A DNA stretch of 39,664 nt from assembly GCF_014892575.1 (NCBI RefSeq), contig NZ_JADBGI010000037.1, positions 1-39,664 of the forward strand, in the 5' to 3' direction. Of the stretch, positions 24,093-32,493 are shown piece by piece; the stretch's first letter is position 1, and every line of letters starts with the position of its first letter. A model generated the notes under the pieces. The model ran no database searches. It saw only the letters and a program-made list of their open reading frames with translations, and was not told the DNA's origin. The DNA is from Nocardiopsis coralli. GTDB taxonomy: Bacteria > Actinomycetota > Actinomycetes > Streptosporangiales > Streptosporangiaceae. A program made the position numbers and the translations under genes.

Positions 24093-24124
24093 AAGCTTCA
24101 TGCCCCGAAACCCAAACTTCATGC
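24093..24124. repeat. Two direct repeats 21 bp apart
   Basis: AARCTTCATGC occurs at 24093-24103 and 24114-24124 in the same orientation, spaced by 21 bp or two helical turns. It lies 140-171 bp upstream of the aminotransferase gene, in the 380-base gap after pheT that otherwise holds only the pheT terminator and the shared motif. Such spacing suits a dimeric regulator binding one face of the DNA. Confidence 0.45.
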
Positions 24125-24270
24125 GCGCTACCCGTGGGGGTTCGGCCTAAAACCCGCCCTACGCAGGAAAAACAGGGGTGAAAATTTTTTGTCGGAGGGG
24201 GTCTCCGGCCGAGCGTTTCGTGCCGTGGCAGGGGGTGCGCGGGGGTCGGGGGACCTTCGTAACACACGGC

Positions 24271-24311
24271 GGCGGGGCGGGTCCTCCTCCTGTGGAAGGA
24301 CCCGCCCCGCC
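24271..24311 (-). terminator. pheST terminator
   Basis: A perfect 15-bp G/C-rich inverted repeat (24271-24285 with 24297-24311) has an 11-nt loop and starts 22 nt after the pheT stop codon. It is one of the strongest hairpins in the window. Confidence 0.9.
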
Positions 24312-24333
24312 GCACTTCGGAAGGCTCTGCCGG

Positions 24334-26820
24334 CTAGCCGCGCAGGCTCGCCCCTGTGCGCTCTGCGGCCACGGCGACGGCGGCGTCGCGGGCGGCGCCG
24401 GCCTCCTCCGCCGTCAGCGTGCGGTCGGGGGCACGGAAGCGCAGCGCGAAGGCGACGGACTTGCGGCCCTCGCCGACCTGTTCGCCGGTGTAGACGTCGA
24501 ACAGGCGCACGCTCTCCAGCAGGTCCCCGGCGCCCTCGGCCAGGGCGTCGCTGAGGGCGCCGACCGGGACGCCCGCGTCGACGACCAGGGCCACGTCCTG
24601 GGTGGCGACCGGGTAGGTGGAGATCTCCGGAGCGCGCACCTCGGCGCGGGCGCTCTCGACCACGTCCAGGTCGACCTCGGCCGCGGCGGTACGGGCGGGC
24701 AGGCCGAAGGCCTGGATCGCACGCGGGTGCAGTTCGCCCGCGTGGCCGGCGAGCACCCGCTCGCCCCCCACGCGCACGTACAGCGCGGCGCAGCGGCCCG
24801 GGTGCCACGGCGTGTGTTCGGCGGCCTCGACCTCGAGCCCCACGCCGGCGACGCGGGCGACGTCCCGTGCGGCCTGGATCGCGTCGGCCCAGGTGGCCTC
24901 ACGGCCCTGGCCCCACCAGCCGTCGCGCTCGGCACGCCCGGCCAGGACCACACCGACCCGGCGGGGCTGGTGCGGCAGTGCGGCGTCGACGCGCTCGATC
25001 TCCTCGGCGGTCGGGCCGCGGTCCACGGTCAGGATCGGGGCGTTGCCGTTGTGGCTGGGCAGGTAGACCAGGCCGGTCTCGAACAGCGCGACGTCGTTCA
25101 GTCCGCGGCTGACGTTGCGGGCCAGGGTCTTGAACAGCCCCGGCAGCAGCGTCGTACGCAGCAGCGGTTCCTCGTCGTTGAGCGGGTTGGCCAGGCGCAC
25201 GCTGTCCCGGCGCGGGTCGTCGGCGCCGAGCTGGAGCCCTTCGAGGTCGCGCTCGCCCACGAAGGGGTAGCTGAGCACCTCGGTGTGGCCGGTGTCGGCG
25301 AGCATGCGGCCGAACACCCGGCGCAGGCGCTGGCTGTCGGTCAGGCCGCGGCCGGGCCCGCTCAGCCGCACCGCCGGGATGTTCTCGTACCCCTCGAAGC
25401 GGATGACCTCCTCGGCGAGGTCGTTGGGGTCGGTGAGGTCGGGGCGCCAGGTGGGCGGGGTGACCGTGAGGACCTCCCCGTCGCGCTCGACCGTGCAGCC
25501 GATGGCCCTCAGGTGCTTCTCCGCGGTGCCCTCGGGGTACTCGACCCCCGCCACCGAACCCGGGTGGGAGGCGCGCATCGTGATGGTGCGGTCCGCGGCC
25601 GGGTGCGTGACGTGGGTCCAGGCGCTCTCGACGCTCGCCCCGCCCAGCTCGGCGAGGAGCTCGACGGCGCGGGTGGCGGCGGCCGCCTGCACGGCCGAGT
25701 CGACCCCGCGCTCGAAACGGCGCGAGGCCTCCGACGACAGCTGGTGGCGGCGGGAGGCGCGCGCGATGTGCATCTGGTCGAAGTGGGCGGCCTCCACCAG
25801 CACGGCGGTGGAGCTGAGACCGATCTCGGTGTCGAGCCCGCCCATGACGCCGGCCACCGCCTGGGCGCCGGCGTCGTCGGCGATGACGATGTCGTCGGTG
25901 TCGAGGGAACGCTGGACGTGGTCCAGGGTCTCCAGCTTCTCCCCCGCCTCGGCGGCGCGCACGGTGACGGTGCCCTGGAGGCGGTCGCGGTCCCAGGCGT
26001 GGAGGGGCTGCCCGAGCTCGAGCATGACGTAGTTGGTCACGTCCACGGCCAGGGAGACCGGGCGCACGCCGCTCTGGTGCAGGCGGCGCTTCATCCACAG
26101 CGGGGTGGGCGCCTCGGGGTCGAAGCCCGTGGCGCCGCGCAGGACGAGGCGGTCGGCCAGAGCCGGGTCCTCGATGCGGGCGGGGTGGCCCTCGCCCGTG
26201 GGCTCGGCGACGGCGATCCCGGCGGGGTCGTGCAGGTCGACACCGTAGAGCGTGGCGGCGTCGCGGGCCACACCCCGCATCGACAGCGCGTACCCGCGGT
26301 CGGGGGTGACGGCGATGTCGAGCACGTCCTCGCGCAGGCCCAGCAGACCGATCGCGTCCTGGCCCGGTTCTCCGAAGCCCTCGGGCAGCACGACGATGCC
26401 GGTGTGGTCCTCCCAGAGGCCCAGTTCGGTCGCCGAGCAGATCATGCCCGCCGACATACGGCCGTAGGTCTTGCGCGCCCCGATCTTGAAGCCGCCGGGC
26501 AGCTCGGCGCCGGGCAGGACCGCGACGATCAGGTCGCCCTCGGAGAAGTTGCGGGCTCCGCAGACGATCTCCTGGGGTTCACCCGTGCCGTTGGCGGCGC
26601 CGACGTCCACGCGGCAGAACCGGATCGGCTTCTTGAATTCGGTGAGCTCCTCGATCTCCAGCACACGGCCGAGGACCAGCGGGCCCTGGAGGTCGGCACC
26701 GAGGGCGTCGACGGTCTCGACCTCCAGGCCGGCCAGGGTCAGGCGGCTCGCCAGGTCGCGTGCGGTGACGTCGGCGGGAAGGTCGACGTACTCCCGCAGC
26801 CAGGTCATGGGGACTCGCAT
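24334..26820 (-). CDS. pheT: Phenylalanyl-tRNA synthetase beta subunit
   Basis: Large subunit of the alpha2-beta2 enzyme that charges tRNA-Phe; it carries the editing site. The 828-residue chain has the N-terminal MRVPMTWLREYVD, an EMAP-II-like tRNA-binding domain (about 40-150, with VCGARNFSEGD), the B3/4 editing domain (DVTNYVMLELGQPLHAWD), B5, a catalytic-like domain (NPLNDEEPLLRTTLLPGLF) and a C-terminal anticodon-binding FDX-ACB domain. The start ATG overlaps the pheS stop codon by one base (TGATG), so the subunits are coupled. Confidence 0.97.
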   Translation of the reverse strand: MRVPMTWLREYVDLPADVTARDLASRLTLAGLEVETVDALGADLQGPLVLGRVLEIEELTEFKKPIRFCRVDVGAANGTGEPQEIVCGARNFSEGDLIVAVLPGAELPGGFKIGARKTYGRMSAGMICSATELGLWEDHTGIVVLPEGFGEPGQDAIGLLGLREDVLDIAVTPDRGYALSMRGVARDAATLYGVDLHDPAGIAVAEPTGEGHPARIEDPALADRLVLRGATGFDPEAPTPLWMKRRLHQSGVRPVSLAVDVTNYVMLELGQPLHAWDRDRLQGTVTVRAAEAGEKLETLDHVQRSLDTDDIVIADDAGAQAVAGVMGGLDTEIGLSSTAVLVEAAHFDQMHIARASRRHQLSSEASRRFERGVDSAVQAAAATRAVELLAELGGASVESAWTHVTHPAADRTITMRASHPGSVAGVEYPEGTAEKHLRAIGCTVERDGEVLTVTPPTWRPDLTDPNDLAEEVIRFEGYENIPAVRLSGPGRGLTDSQRLRRVFGRMLADTGHTEVLSYPFVGERDLEGLQLGADDPRRDSVRLANPLNDEEPLLRTTLLPGLFKTLARNVSRGLNDVALFETGLVYLPSHNGNAPILTVDRGPTAEEIERVDAALPHQPRRVGVVLAGRAERDGWWGQGREATWADAIQAARDVARVAGVGLEVEAAEHTPWHPGRCAALYVRVGGERVLAGHAGELHPRAIQAFGLPARTAAAEVDLDVVESARAEVRAPEISTYPVATQDVALVVDAGVPVGALSDALAEGAGDLLESVRLFDVYTGEQVGEGRKSVAFALRFRAPDRTLTAEEAGAARDAAVAVAAERTGASLRG

Positions 26821-27938
26821 CAGATCTCACTCCCGAACGCCGAGGAGAAGCGGATGTCGCCCTCGACCATGTCGCGCATGTCGCGCACCCCGTGCGCGAA
26901 CATCAGTGTCCGTTCGATGCCCAGGCCGAAGGCCCAGCCGCTGTACTGCTCGGGGTCGACCCCGGCGGCACGCAGCACACGCGGGTTGACCACGCCGCAG
27001 CCGCCGATCTCGATCCAGCCCTCGCTGGAGCAGGTGCGGCACGGGGCGTCGGGGTCTCCCACGGAGGCGCCGCGGCACACGAAGCACTCCATGTCGACCT
27101 CGGCGGAGGGCTCGGTGAAGGGGAAGTAGGAGGCACGGAATCGGGTGCGCAGCCCTTCCCCGAAGACGGCGCCGACGAACGCGTCGATCGCGCCGCGCAG
27201 GTGGGCCAGGGTGATACCGCGGTCCACGACCAGGCCCTCGAGCTGGTGGAAGACGGGGGTGTGCGTGGCGTCGAGCTCGTCGGTGCGGAAGGTCTTGCCG
27301 GGTGCGACCACGTAGACCGGGAGCTCGCGCTCGAGCAGGGCGCGCACCTGGACCGGCGAGGTGTGGGTGCGCATGACCATTCCGGAGTCGCCGCCCTCGC
27401 CGCTCTCCACGAAGAAGGTGTCCTGCATGGTGCGGGCCGGGTGGTCGGGCTCGAAGTTGAGGGCGTCGAAGTTGAACCACTCGGCCTCGACCTCGGGCCC
27501 CTCGGCGACCTCGAAGCCCATGCCGACGAAGACGTCGGTCATGCGCTCGGCCACGGTGGTCAGCGGGTGGCGCGCGCCGCGGGGCGTACGGTCCCAGGGC
27601 AGGGTGACGTCGACGCGCTCCTCGACGAGGACCCGCTCGTCGCGCTCGTTCTCCAGGACGGCCTGGCGGGCCTTGAGGGCCTGGCCGACGTCGCGGCGGG
27701 CCCCGCCCACGCGCTTTCCGGCGTCGGCCTTGGCGGCCGGCGGCAGCGCTCCGATCTCCCGGTTGGCCAGGGCCAGCGGGGAGCGGTCGGAGGCGTGGGC
27801 GAGCCGGACCTCCTTGAGCTCGTCGAGGTCACCGGCGGCCTCGATGGCCGACAGCGCCTCGTCGCGCATACGGGCGACCTCGTCGGGGTGCAGGGGTGTC
27901 ACCTCGACCGGGTCGTAGGAACTGTTGGGTGCAGACAT
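26820..27938 (-). CDS. pheS: Phenylalanyl-tRNA synthetase alpha subunit
   Basis: Catalytic subunit, class II synthetase, 372 residues. After the N-terminal coiled coil it has MTDVFVGMGFEVAEGPEVE, FNFDALNFEPDHPARTMQDTF (motif 1 region), RTHTSPVQVRALLE, FRTDELDATHTPVFHQLEGL (motif 2) and a C-terminal FGLGIERTLMFAHGVRDMR (motif 3). ATG 27938 is the start. A histidine kinase gene lies 187 bp upstream on the same strand. I found no T-box and no Phe-rich leader peptide in that gap. Confidence 0.97.
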   Translation of the reverse strand: MSAPNSSYDPVEVTPLHPDEVARMRDEALSAIEAAGDLDELKEVRLAHASDRSPLALANREIGALPPAAKADAGKRVGGARRDVGQALKARQAVLENERDERVLVEERVDVTLPWDRTPRGARHPLTTVAERMTDVFVGMGFEVAEGPEVEAEWFNFDALNFEPDHPARTMQDTFFVESGEGGDSGMVMRTHTSPVQVRALLERELPVYVVAPGKTFRTDELDATHTPVFHQLEGLVVDRGITLAHLRGAIDAFVGAVFGEGLRTRFRASYFPFTEPSAEVDMECFVCRGASVGDPDAPCRTCSSEGWIEIGGCGVVNPRVLRAAGVDPEQYSGWAFGLGIERTLMFAHGVRDMRDMVEGDIRFSSAFGSEI

Positions 27939-28124
27939 GATGGGTTGCCTCGCCGCTGGCCCCGGCCCAGGGGTCGGGGCACGCGGCAGTCACGGTCCGC
28001 TCGGGGCGGACGAAGCCGACAGGAAGCACAGACGGGTTTCGGGCGGGCCCACGGGATGAACCGGATGCGGGGCAGCCGGGGCCGGCCGTTGCGCCCACCG
28101 GGGATGCTGGAGTGACTGACCTGG

Positions 28125-29258
28125 TCAGACGAACTCGGGCGCCCCGGCGGGCATGGTAAATCGGAACTCGGCGCCGCCACCGGGGGCGCGTCCGACGGTG
28201 ATCGTTCCGCCGTGGGCCTCCACCAGACCCTTGACGATGAAGAGTCCGAGGCCGGTGCCGCTCCGGCGCTTGCTGCGCCAGAACTGGCGGAAGACGCGCG
28301 GAATGGTCTCGGGCGCTATGCCCTGGCCTTCGTCGCGCACCGACACCGCTGCTCCTCCTTCACACGGCTCGATCACGATACTGACAGTACCAGCGCCGTG
28401 CCGCACCCCGTTTTCCACGAGGTTGGAGAGGATCTGTTCGAGTTTGTCGGGGTCGAGCCACATCTGCGGGATCTCGCCCTCGACACGGACGTCGAAGCGC
28501 TCCTCGTCCTCGCCGGAGAAGACACGTCCGGCGACCACACGCTGGGCGGCCTCGTGCAGGTCCACGACCTGGCGGCGCACCTCGAGGCGGCCGGACTCGA
28601 TGCGGGAGACGTCGAGCAGGTCGTGGATGAGGCGGGTGACCCTGTCTGCGTCGGCGTTGACCGTCTCCAGCATGAAGAGCTTCTGCTTGTCGGTGAGGCG
28701 TTCCCACTTGGTGAGCAGGGTCGAGGTGAAGCCCTTGACGCTGGTCAGTGGCGAGCGCAGCTCGTGTGCGACCTCGGAGACCAGGTCGGCCCGGGTGCGT
28801 TCGGCGCGGGTGGCGGCGTCGCGCAGTGTCACCACAAGGCGGATGAGGTCGCCCTCGGGCCGGGCCCGCACATAACGGGCGGCGACCAGGACCTCGCGTT
28901 CGTCGGGCAGGTAGAGGGAGCGCTCGGCCTGGCGGACGCGGTCGCGGGCGCCGCCGTAGGGGTTGCTGGCCTCCCACCAGTCGTGCCCGTCGGGGCCCAC
29001 GAACGGCAGGGCGGAACGGAAGTCGCTGCCCAGCGCGGTCTCGGCGGGCACACCGGTGAGTTGCACGGCGAGGGTGTTGAAGAGGATGACGCGGCCGCGG
29101 GCGTCGGCCACCACGAGGCCGTCGGGGAGGTCGTCCGCGCGCAGTCCGGAGTCGGGAACCCCAGCTTTGTCGGAACCCGGTACCATCCCGGCGGCCGGGT
29201 GTGTGTGCGCGCCGCCCGAGTCCCCCGTCGGTTGGTCCGCCTTCCGGCCGCTGCCCAC
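28125..29258 (-). CDS. PAS-domain sensor histidine kinase
   Basis: Soluble histidine kinase, 377 residues, with no membrane segment. A PAS-like domain occupies about residues 40-150 (LPDGLVVADARGRVILFN), then a HisKA dimerisation domain with H165 in the H box EVAHELRSPLTSVKGF, and a HATPase_c domain with N box SNLVENGVRHGAG, G1 DEGQGI and G2 GTGLGLFIVKGLV. No response regulator gene is adjacent, so its partner is unknown. GTG 29258 has GGGGAGAGGC upstream. It lies between the RNA methyltransferase and pheS genes, a position it seems to hold in other actinomycetes (recalled, not checked). Confidence 0.93.
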   Translation of the reverse strand: MGSGRKADQPTGDSGGAHTHPAAGMVPGSDKAGVPDSGLRADDLPDGLVVADARGRVILFNTLAVQLTGVPAETALGSDFRSALPFVGPDGHDWWEASNPYGGARDRVRQAERSLYLPDEREVLVAARYVRARPEGDLIRLVVTLRDAATRAERTRADLVSEVAHELRSPLTSVKGFTSTLLTKWERLTDKQKLFMLETVNADADRVTRLIHDLLDVSRIESGRLEVRRQVVDLHEAAQRVVAGRVFSGEDEERFDVRVEGEIPQMWLDPDKLEQILSNLVENGVRHGAGTVSIVIEPCEGGAAVSVRDEGQGIAPETIPRVFRQFWRSKRRSGTGLGLFIVKGLVEAHGGTITVGRAPGGGAEFRFTMPAGAPEFV

Positions 29259-29777
29259 GCCTCTCCCCGCTCCCTCGAAGGTCCACGATCACAGCACCCG
29301 GGCCGCGAACCGCCGACCGGCTCGTTGTCGTACCCGCGAGAACTCCGCAGGCGGTCTACCCTGCACCCCCACCAGGTACGCCCGACCTCCCCGGCCGGCC
29401 GCACGTGGCGGGTGTCGAGCGTATAGGGATCCACGGCACACCGCGCACCCGTTCCGTCCGCGGCCTCCCCGCCCGACGCTCACACGTTGTCGTCAAGCTT
29501 GCCCGCCCGACGGCTCGAGCGCACCGTTCTACCCGCGACACGGGTAACAGGTATCGGGCCCGCGGTTCCCGTCGCCCCGGACCACCGCGATCCGGGTCAG
29601 ACCCTATCGGCCCGCGGCAGTGGTGCACGTGCATTTCGGGTAGATCGGATCATCGGACCGAGGCCTCTGCGACGGCCGGGAAACCCGGAACGGCCGTGAC
29701 CCGGACGCCAAATTCCATGACCCTCAGTGATCACGCCCGACCTCAGCTGGGACGATGCTGAGCGGGAGAGGCAGGCT
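29259..29777. other. 519-base gap between kinase and methyltransferase genes
   Basis: No convincing coding frame or RNA gene is seen. The gap should contain the kinase promoter, but no good -35/-10 pair stands out. It contains a short CCGGG/CCCGG hairpin nested within ACGGCC/GGCCGT (about 29673-29697), whose role is unclear. Confidence 0.4.
29742..29762 (-). terminator. Possible terminator of the methyltransferase gene
   Basis: A 6-bp stem CTCAGC/GCTGAG (29742-29747 with 29757-29762) lies about 15 nt after the stop codon. It is short and lacks a U tract. Confidence 0.4.
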
Positions 29778-30599
29778 TCAGGAACGGCGCTGCTGGCGCG
29801 CTGTGGTGTAAAGACACACCGCCGCGGCCGTGGCCAGATTCAGGCTTTCGGCCCCGCCGTAGATCGGGACGCTGACCGCGCCGTCGGTCTGCTCCACCAC
29901 GTCCTTGGGCAGGCCCCAGGCCTCGTTGCCGAAGACCCAGCCGACCGGGCCGTCCAGACCACCGGAGTCCGCCACCTCGTGCAGGTCCCCGGTGCCCCCT
30001 CCGTCCGCGGCGAACACACGGGCGTTCGAGCCGCGCAGCACGGCGAGCGCCTCACCGACCGGAGCACCCACGACCACGGGAAGGTGGAAGAGGCTGCCGG
30101 CGGAGGCGCGCACGCACTTGCCGTTGTAGGGGTCGACGGAGGCGTCGGTGAAGATCACCACGTCCGCCCCGGCCGCGTCGGCGGTCCGCAGGACCGTGCC
30201 GGCGTTGCCCGGGTCCCGGACGTGGGAGAGGACGACCGCCAGCCGGACGTCGCCGACGCTCTCCAGAGGGACGTCGACGAACTCGCAGACGGCGATGACA
30301 CCCTGCGGGCTGACGGTCTGGGCCAGCTCGGACATGACCTCCAGGCTGACCCTGTGCACCGGAAGACCCGCCCCGTGGGCGGAGTCGACCAGTTCCACGT
30401 GGCGGTGCATGGCCTCGGCCGTGGCGAAGAGCTCCACCACGACCGTGCCACTGCGGCCCCCTGAGGCGAGGGCCTCGCGCACCGCTTGCGGCCCCTCTGC
30501 GAGGAAGCGCCGCTCACGTTGTCGGAAGGTGCGCTTGGCGAGCCGCCGAACCCCCTTGATCCTGGGTGACCGGATACTCGTGAATTCGTGACTCGCCAC
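29778..30599 (-). CDS. SpoU/TrmH-family RNA 2'-O-methyltransferase
   Basis: SPOUT-class enzyme that methylates a ribose 2'-OH in rRNA or tRNA with S-adenosylmethionine. The three motifs are clear: motif 1 SHVRDPGNAGTVLRTADAAG, motif 2 WVFGNEAWGLP, and motif 3 VPIYGGAESLNLATAAAVCLY, the trefoil-knot SAM site. An N-terminal substrate-binding domain (KGVRRLAKRTFRQRERRFLAEGPQAV) precedes it. Length 273 from GTG 30599. It starts 17 nt after rplT and is probably co-transcribed with the ribosomal genes. The target nucleotide is not deducible; TsnR/RlmB-like is possible. Confidence 0.93.
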   Translation of the reverse strand: MASHEFTSIRSPRIKGVRRLAKRTFRQRERRFLAEGPQAVREALASGGRSGTVVVELFATAEAMHRHVELVDSAHGAGLPVHRVSLEVMSELAQTVSPQGVIAVCEFVDVPLESVGDVRLAVVLSHVRDPGNAGTVLRTADAAGADVVIFTDASVDPYNGKCVRASAGSLFHLPVVVGAPVGEALAVLRGSNARVFAADGGGTGDLHEVADSGGLDGPVGWVFGNEAWGLPKDVVEQTDGAVSVPIYGGAESLNLATAAAVCLYTTARQQRRS

Positions 30600-30616
30600 A
30601 GCGCTACCGTCTCCGA

Positions 30617-30988
30617 CTAGGCCGCGGCCTGGGCCGGCAGGGCCTGCTTGGCCTTCTCGACGAGCGCGGCGAACGCGGCCTCGTCGTTGACGGCCAGCTC
30701 CGCCAGCATGCGGCGGTCGACCTCGATCTCGGCCAGCTTCAGGCCCTGGATGAGGCGGTTGTACGTCAGGCCGTGAGCGCGGGAAGCAGCGTTGATGCGC
30801 TGGATCCACAGACGGCGGAACTGCCCCTTCCGGTCCTTGCGGTCCCGGTAGGAGTAGGTCATCGAGTGGAGCATCTGCTCCTTGGCCTTGCGGTACAGGC
30901 GCGAACGCTGACCGCGGTAACCGCTGGCGCGGTCGAGGATGACCTTGCGCTTCTTCTTGGCGTTGAGAGCCCGCTTCACGCGTGCCAC
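30617..30988 (-). CDS. rplT: Ribosomal protein bL20
   Basis: 23S rRNA-binding protein needed early in 50S assembly; 123 residues. VARVKRALNAKKKRKVILDRASGYRGQRSRLYRKA and RLWIQRINAASRAHGLTYNRLIQGL are near-universal L20 blocks. Start GTG 30988 has GAGGGAG upstream. L20 represses its own operon in several bacteria; the leader before infC could be its target here. The preceding 173 bases hold no gene. Confidence 0.98.
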   Translation of the reverse strand: MARVKRALNAKKKRKVILDRASGYRGQRSRLYRKAKEQMLHSMTYSYRDRKDRKGQFRRLWIQRINAASRAHGLTYNRLIQGLKLAEIEVDRRMLAELAVNDEAAFAALVEKAKQALPAQAAA

Positions 30989-31161
30989 TGTGACTCCCTC
31001 GTTGTCTCTTCCGGCGCGCACGGCGCGCCGACCGGCCCGGGTCGAGGCCCGGCGGCCGTGTTCGCTTCAGGTGTGGGGTGTCCCCCGTGGGCGGCGGCGC
31101 ACGGTCTGCGCTTCACCGCCGGCGGACGTCAGGCTCGTCGGCCCGGCTGAACCAGCCGGTC

Positions 31162-31359
31162 CTACTTCTTGCCGAGGAGCTTCGAGATCTTCTTCGAGTC
31201 CGCGGGAGCGAGCACGACCTCGTCGGAGAGACGACGCTTACGCTTCGAGGTCTTGTGCTCGAGGATGTGGTTCTTGTTGGCACGGCGGCGCATGATCTTG
31301 CCGGAACCGGTGACCCGGAAACGGTCCTTGGCTCCACTGTGGGACTTGTTCTTCGGCAT
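31162..31359 (-). CDS. rpmI: Ribosomal protein bL35
   Basis: Small 50S protein of 65 residues: MPKNKSHSGAKDRFRVTGSGK, then a basic tail with RRANKNHILEHKTSKRKRRL, the L35 pattern. It lies between infC and rplT, the canonical order, with 182 and 173 bp gaps on either side. ATG 31359 is chosen because it aligns with the family N-terminus. Confidence 0.98.
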   Translation of the reverse strand: MPKNKSHSGAKDRFRVTGSGKIMRRRANKNHILEHKTSKRKRRLSDEVVLAPADSKKISKLLGKK

Positions 31360-31541
31360 GTCGCCGTCGTCTCCTACTCCGTCGGCGCGTGTCCCGCCGG
31401 GGCGGGTCACGCTGTTCTTCCGCTGCTACGGCGGGCCCTCTGGGGCGCCGCTTCGCGCATCTGGACCGTTGTCGGGCACACGGCCCTCCCCACCACCCGG
31501 TCGTGTGATGGCCGGGCGGTGGGGGACCAGCCCTGTCGCCG

Positions 31542-32126
31542 CTAGCCCTTTTCGCTCTGCTCGCGGCGGGACTTGTCCCCCGCCGCGGCGCGGGCCTCGG
31601 CCTTGTGGTCGGAACGCCGCTTGTGCGGCCCGATCACCATGACCATGTTGCGGCCGTCCTGCTTCGGCTGGGACTCGACCTGGCCGAGATCCTTGACGTC
31701 CTCCGCGAGACGGGCCAGCAGTCGGCGGCCCAGCTCGGGGCGGGACTGCTCGCGACCACGGAACATGATCGTCACCTTGACCTTGTCCCCGCCCTTGAGG
31801 AACCGGACGACGTGACCCTTCTTGGTGTCGTAGTCGTGCGGGTCGATCTTCGGGCGGAGCTTGATCTCCTTGATGATCGTGTTCGACTGGTTCTTGCGCG
31901 ACTCGCGTGCCTTGACCGCGGACTCGTACTTGAACTTGCCGTAGTCCATCAGCTTGGCGACCGGAGGACGGGCGGTCGGCGCGACCTCGACGAGGTCGAG
32001 GTCGGACTCCTGGGCCAGGCGCAGCGCGTCCTGGACCGAGACGATCCCGACCTGCTCACCGTTGGGTCCGACGAGTCGGACCTCGGGAACCCGGATACGG
32101 TCATTGATGCGGGGCTCGGCGCTGAT
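31542..32126 (-). CDS. infC: Translation initiation factor IF-3, AUC start
   Basis: IF3 binds the 30S subunit, prevents early subunit joining and proofreads the start codon. The N domain has EPRINDRIRVPEVRLVGPNGEQVG and the C domain has FRGREQSRPELGRRLLARL, with a basic tail. No ATG, GTG or TTG is near the conserved N-terminus; the ATC at 32124-32126 follows an AGGGAGGGG ribosome site by 4 nt and is the first codon. IF3 genes use rare AUU/AUC/AUA starts in many bacteria, and IF3 discriminates against such starts, giving autoregulation. Length 194 residues. The open frame upstream of ATC lacks a ribosome site at any canonical start and lies in the leader. Confidence 0.95.
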   Translation of the reverse strand: MSAEPRINDRIRVPEVRLVGPNGEQVGIVSVQDALRLAQESDLDLVEVAPTARPPVAKLMDYGKFKYESAVKARESRKNQSNTIIKEIKLRPKIDPHDYDTKKGHVVRFLKGGDKVKVTIMFRGREQSRPELGRRLLARLAEDVKDLGQVESQPKQDGRNMVMVIGPHKRRSDHKAEARAAAGDKSRREQSEKG

Positions 32127-32453
32127 GGGACCCCTCCCTAGCTTTCTCGGATTACCTGGGACCGGCCGCCCGGTGGGCGGCCCGCTCGGTCTCGCGGCCA
32201 CCCTCGGGTGTTCCGGTCGACCGGGTCGGGGTCCCCGTGAAATGCGAAAACCCCGCCAGCGTGTGCAAGCGGGGTGTACCGACCGGATTATTCCGTCGTG
32301 GAACAGCGCAGGTGGTGGGCCCCGACGCATCGGGGACGCACACGACACCGGGCCTTCGACGGGCCGGACCCACACGGGCTTCGCCCGCTGGGTGGGAGGA
32401 ACACCTCCGCTTGCGTGTCCGGTGCGCTCGAAACACACCGGACCAAGTCGTCA
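32127..32453 (-). ncRNA. Structured 5' leader of the infC operon
   Basis: About 325 nt lie between the predicted transcription start and infC. The transcript can form hairpins at 32417-32443 (8 bp, GTCCGGTG/CACCGGAC), 32369-32392 (CCCA/TGGG around CGGGC-ttc-GCCCG), 32320-32335 (CCCCGA/TCGGGG) and 32250-32275, the last followed by four U residues. No protein gene is apparent. The arrangement suggests transcription attenuation or L20/IF3-dependent control; the RNA class is not identified. Confidence 0.55.
32247..32275 (-). terminator. Leader terminator (attenuator) before infC
   Basis: Stem ACCCCGC/GCGGGGT (32250-32256 with 32269-32275), 12-nt loop, followed on the transcript by UUUU (32250-32247). 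It is the only hairpin in the window with a run of U, and it lies about 120 nt upstream of the infC start, so it would stop transcription before the operon unless overcome. A nearby CGGGGTCCCCG palindrome (about 32227-32237) could pair with the stem in an alternative fold. Confidence 0.6.
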
Positions 32454-32459
32454 CCACCG

Positions 32460-32488
32460 AATATACCAGGACCCGAGAGCGCTCGGGA
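32460..32488 (-). promoter_or_regulatory. Putative infC operon promoter
   Basis: TATATT (32460-32465, minus strand) is preceded by TGG, giving an extended -10 box. It lies just after the aroE stop codon and 330 nt before infC. The -35 region is weak (TCCCGA). Confidence 0.5.
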
Positions 32489-32493
32489 CACCC

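Noticed and set aside
24178..27129. 983-codon plus-strand frame opposite pheT and pheS
   Set aside because: Same GC artefact; the minus-strand frames are unmistakable synthetase subunits.
27939..28124. T-box or Phe-rich leader peptide before pheS
   Set aside because: No T-box core, no run of Phe codons and no terminator were found in the gap.
29671..29700. Hairpin as terminator of the methyltransferase gene
   Set aside because: It lies about 80 nt after the stop codon and is interrupted; a nearer hairpin at 29742-29762 is a better, although weak, candidate.
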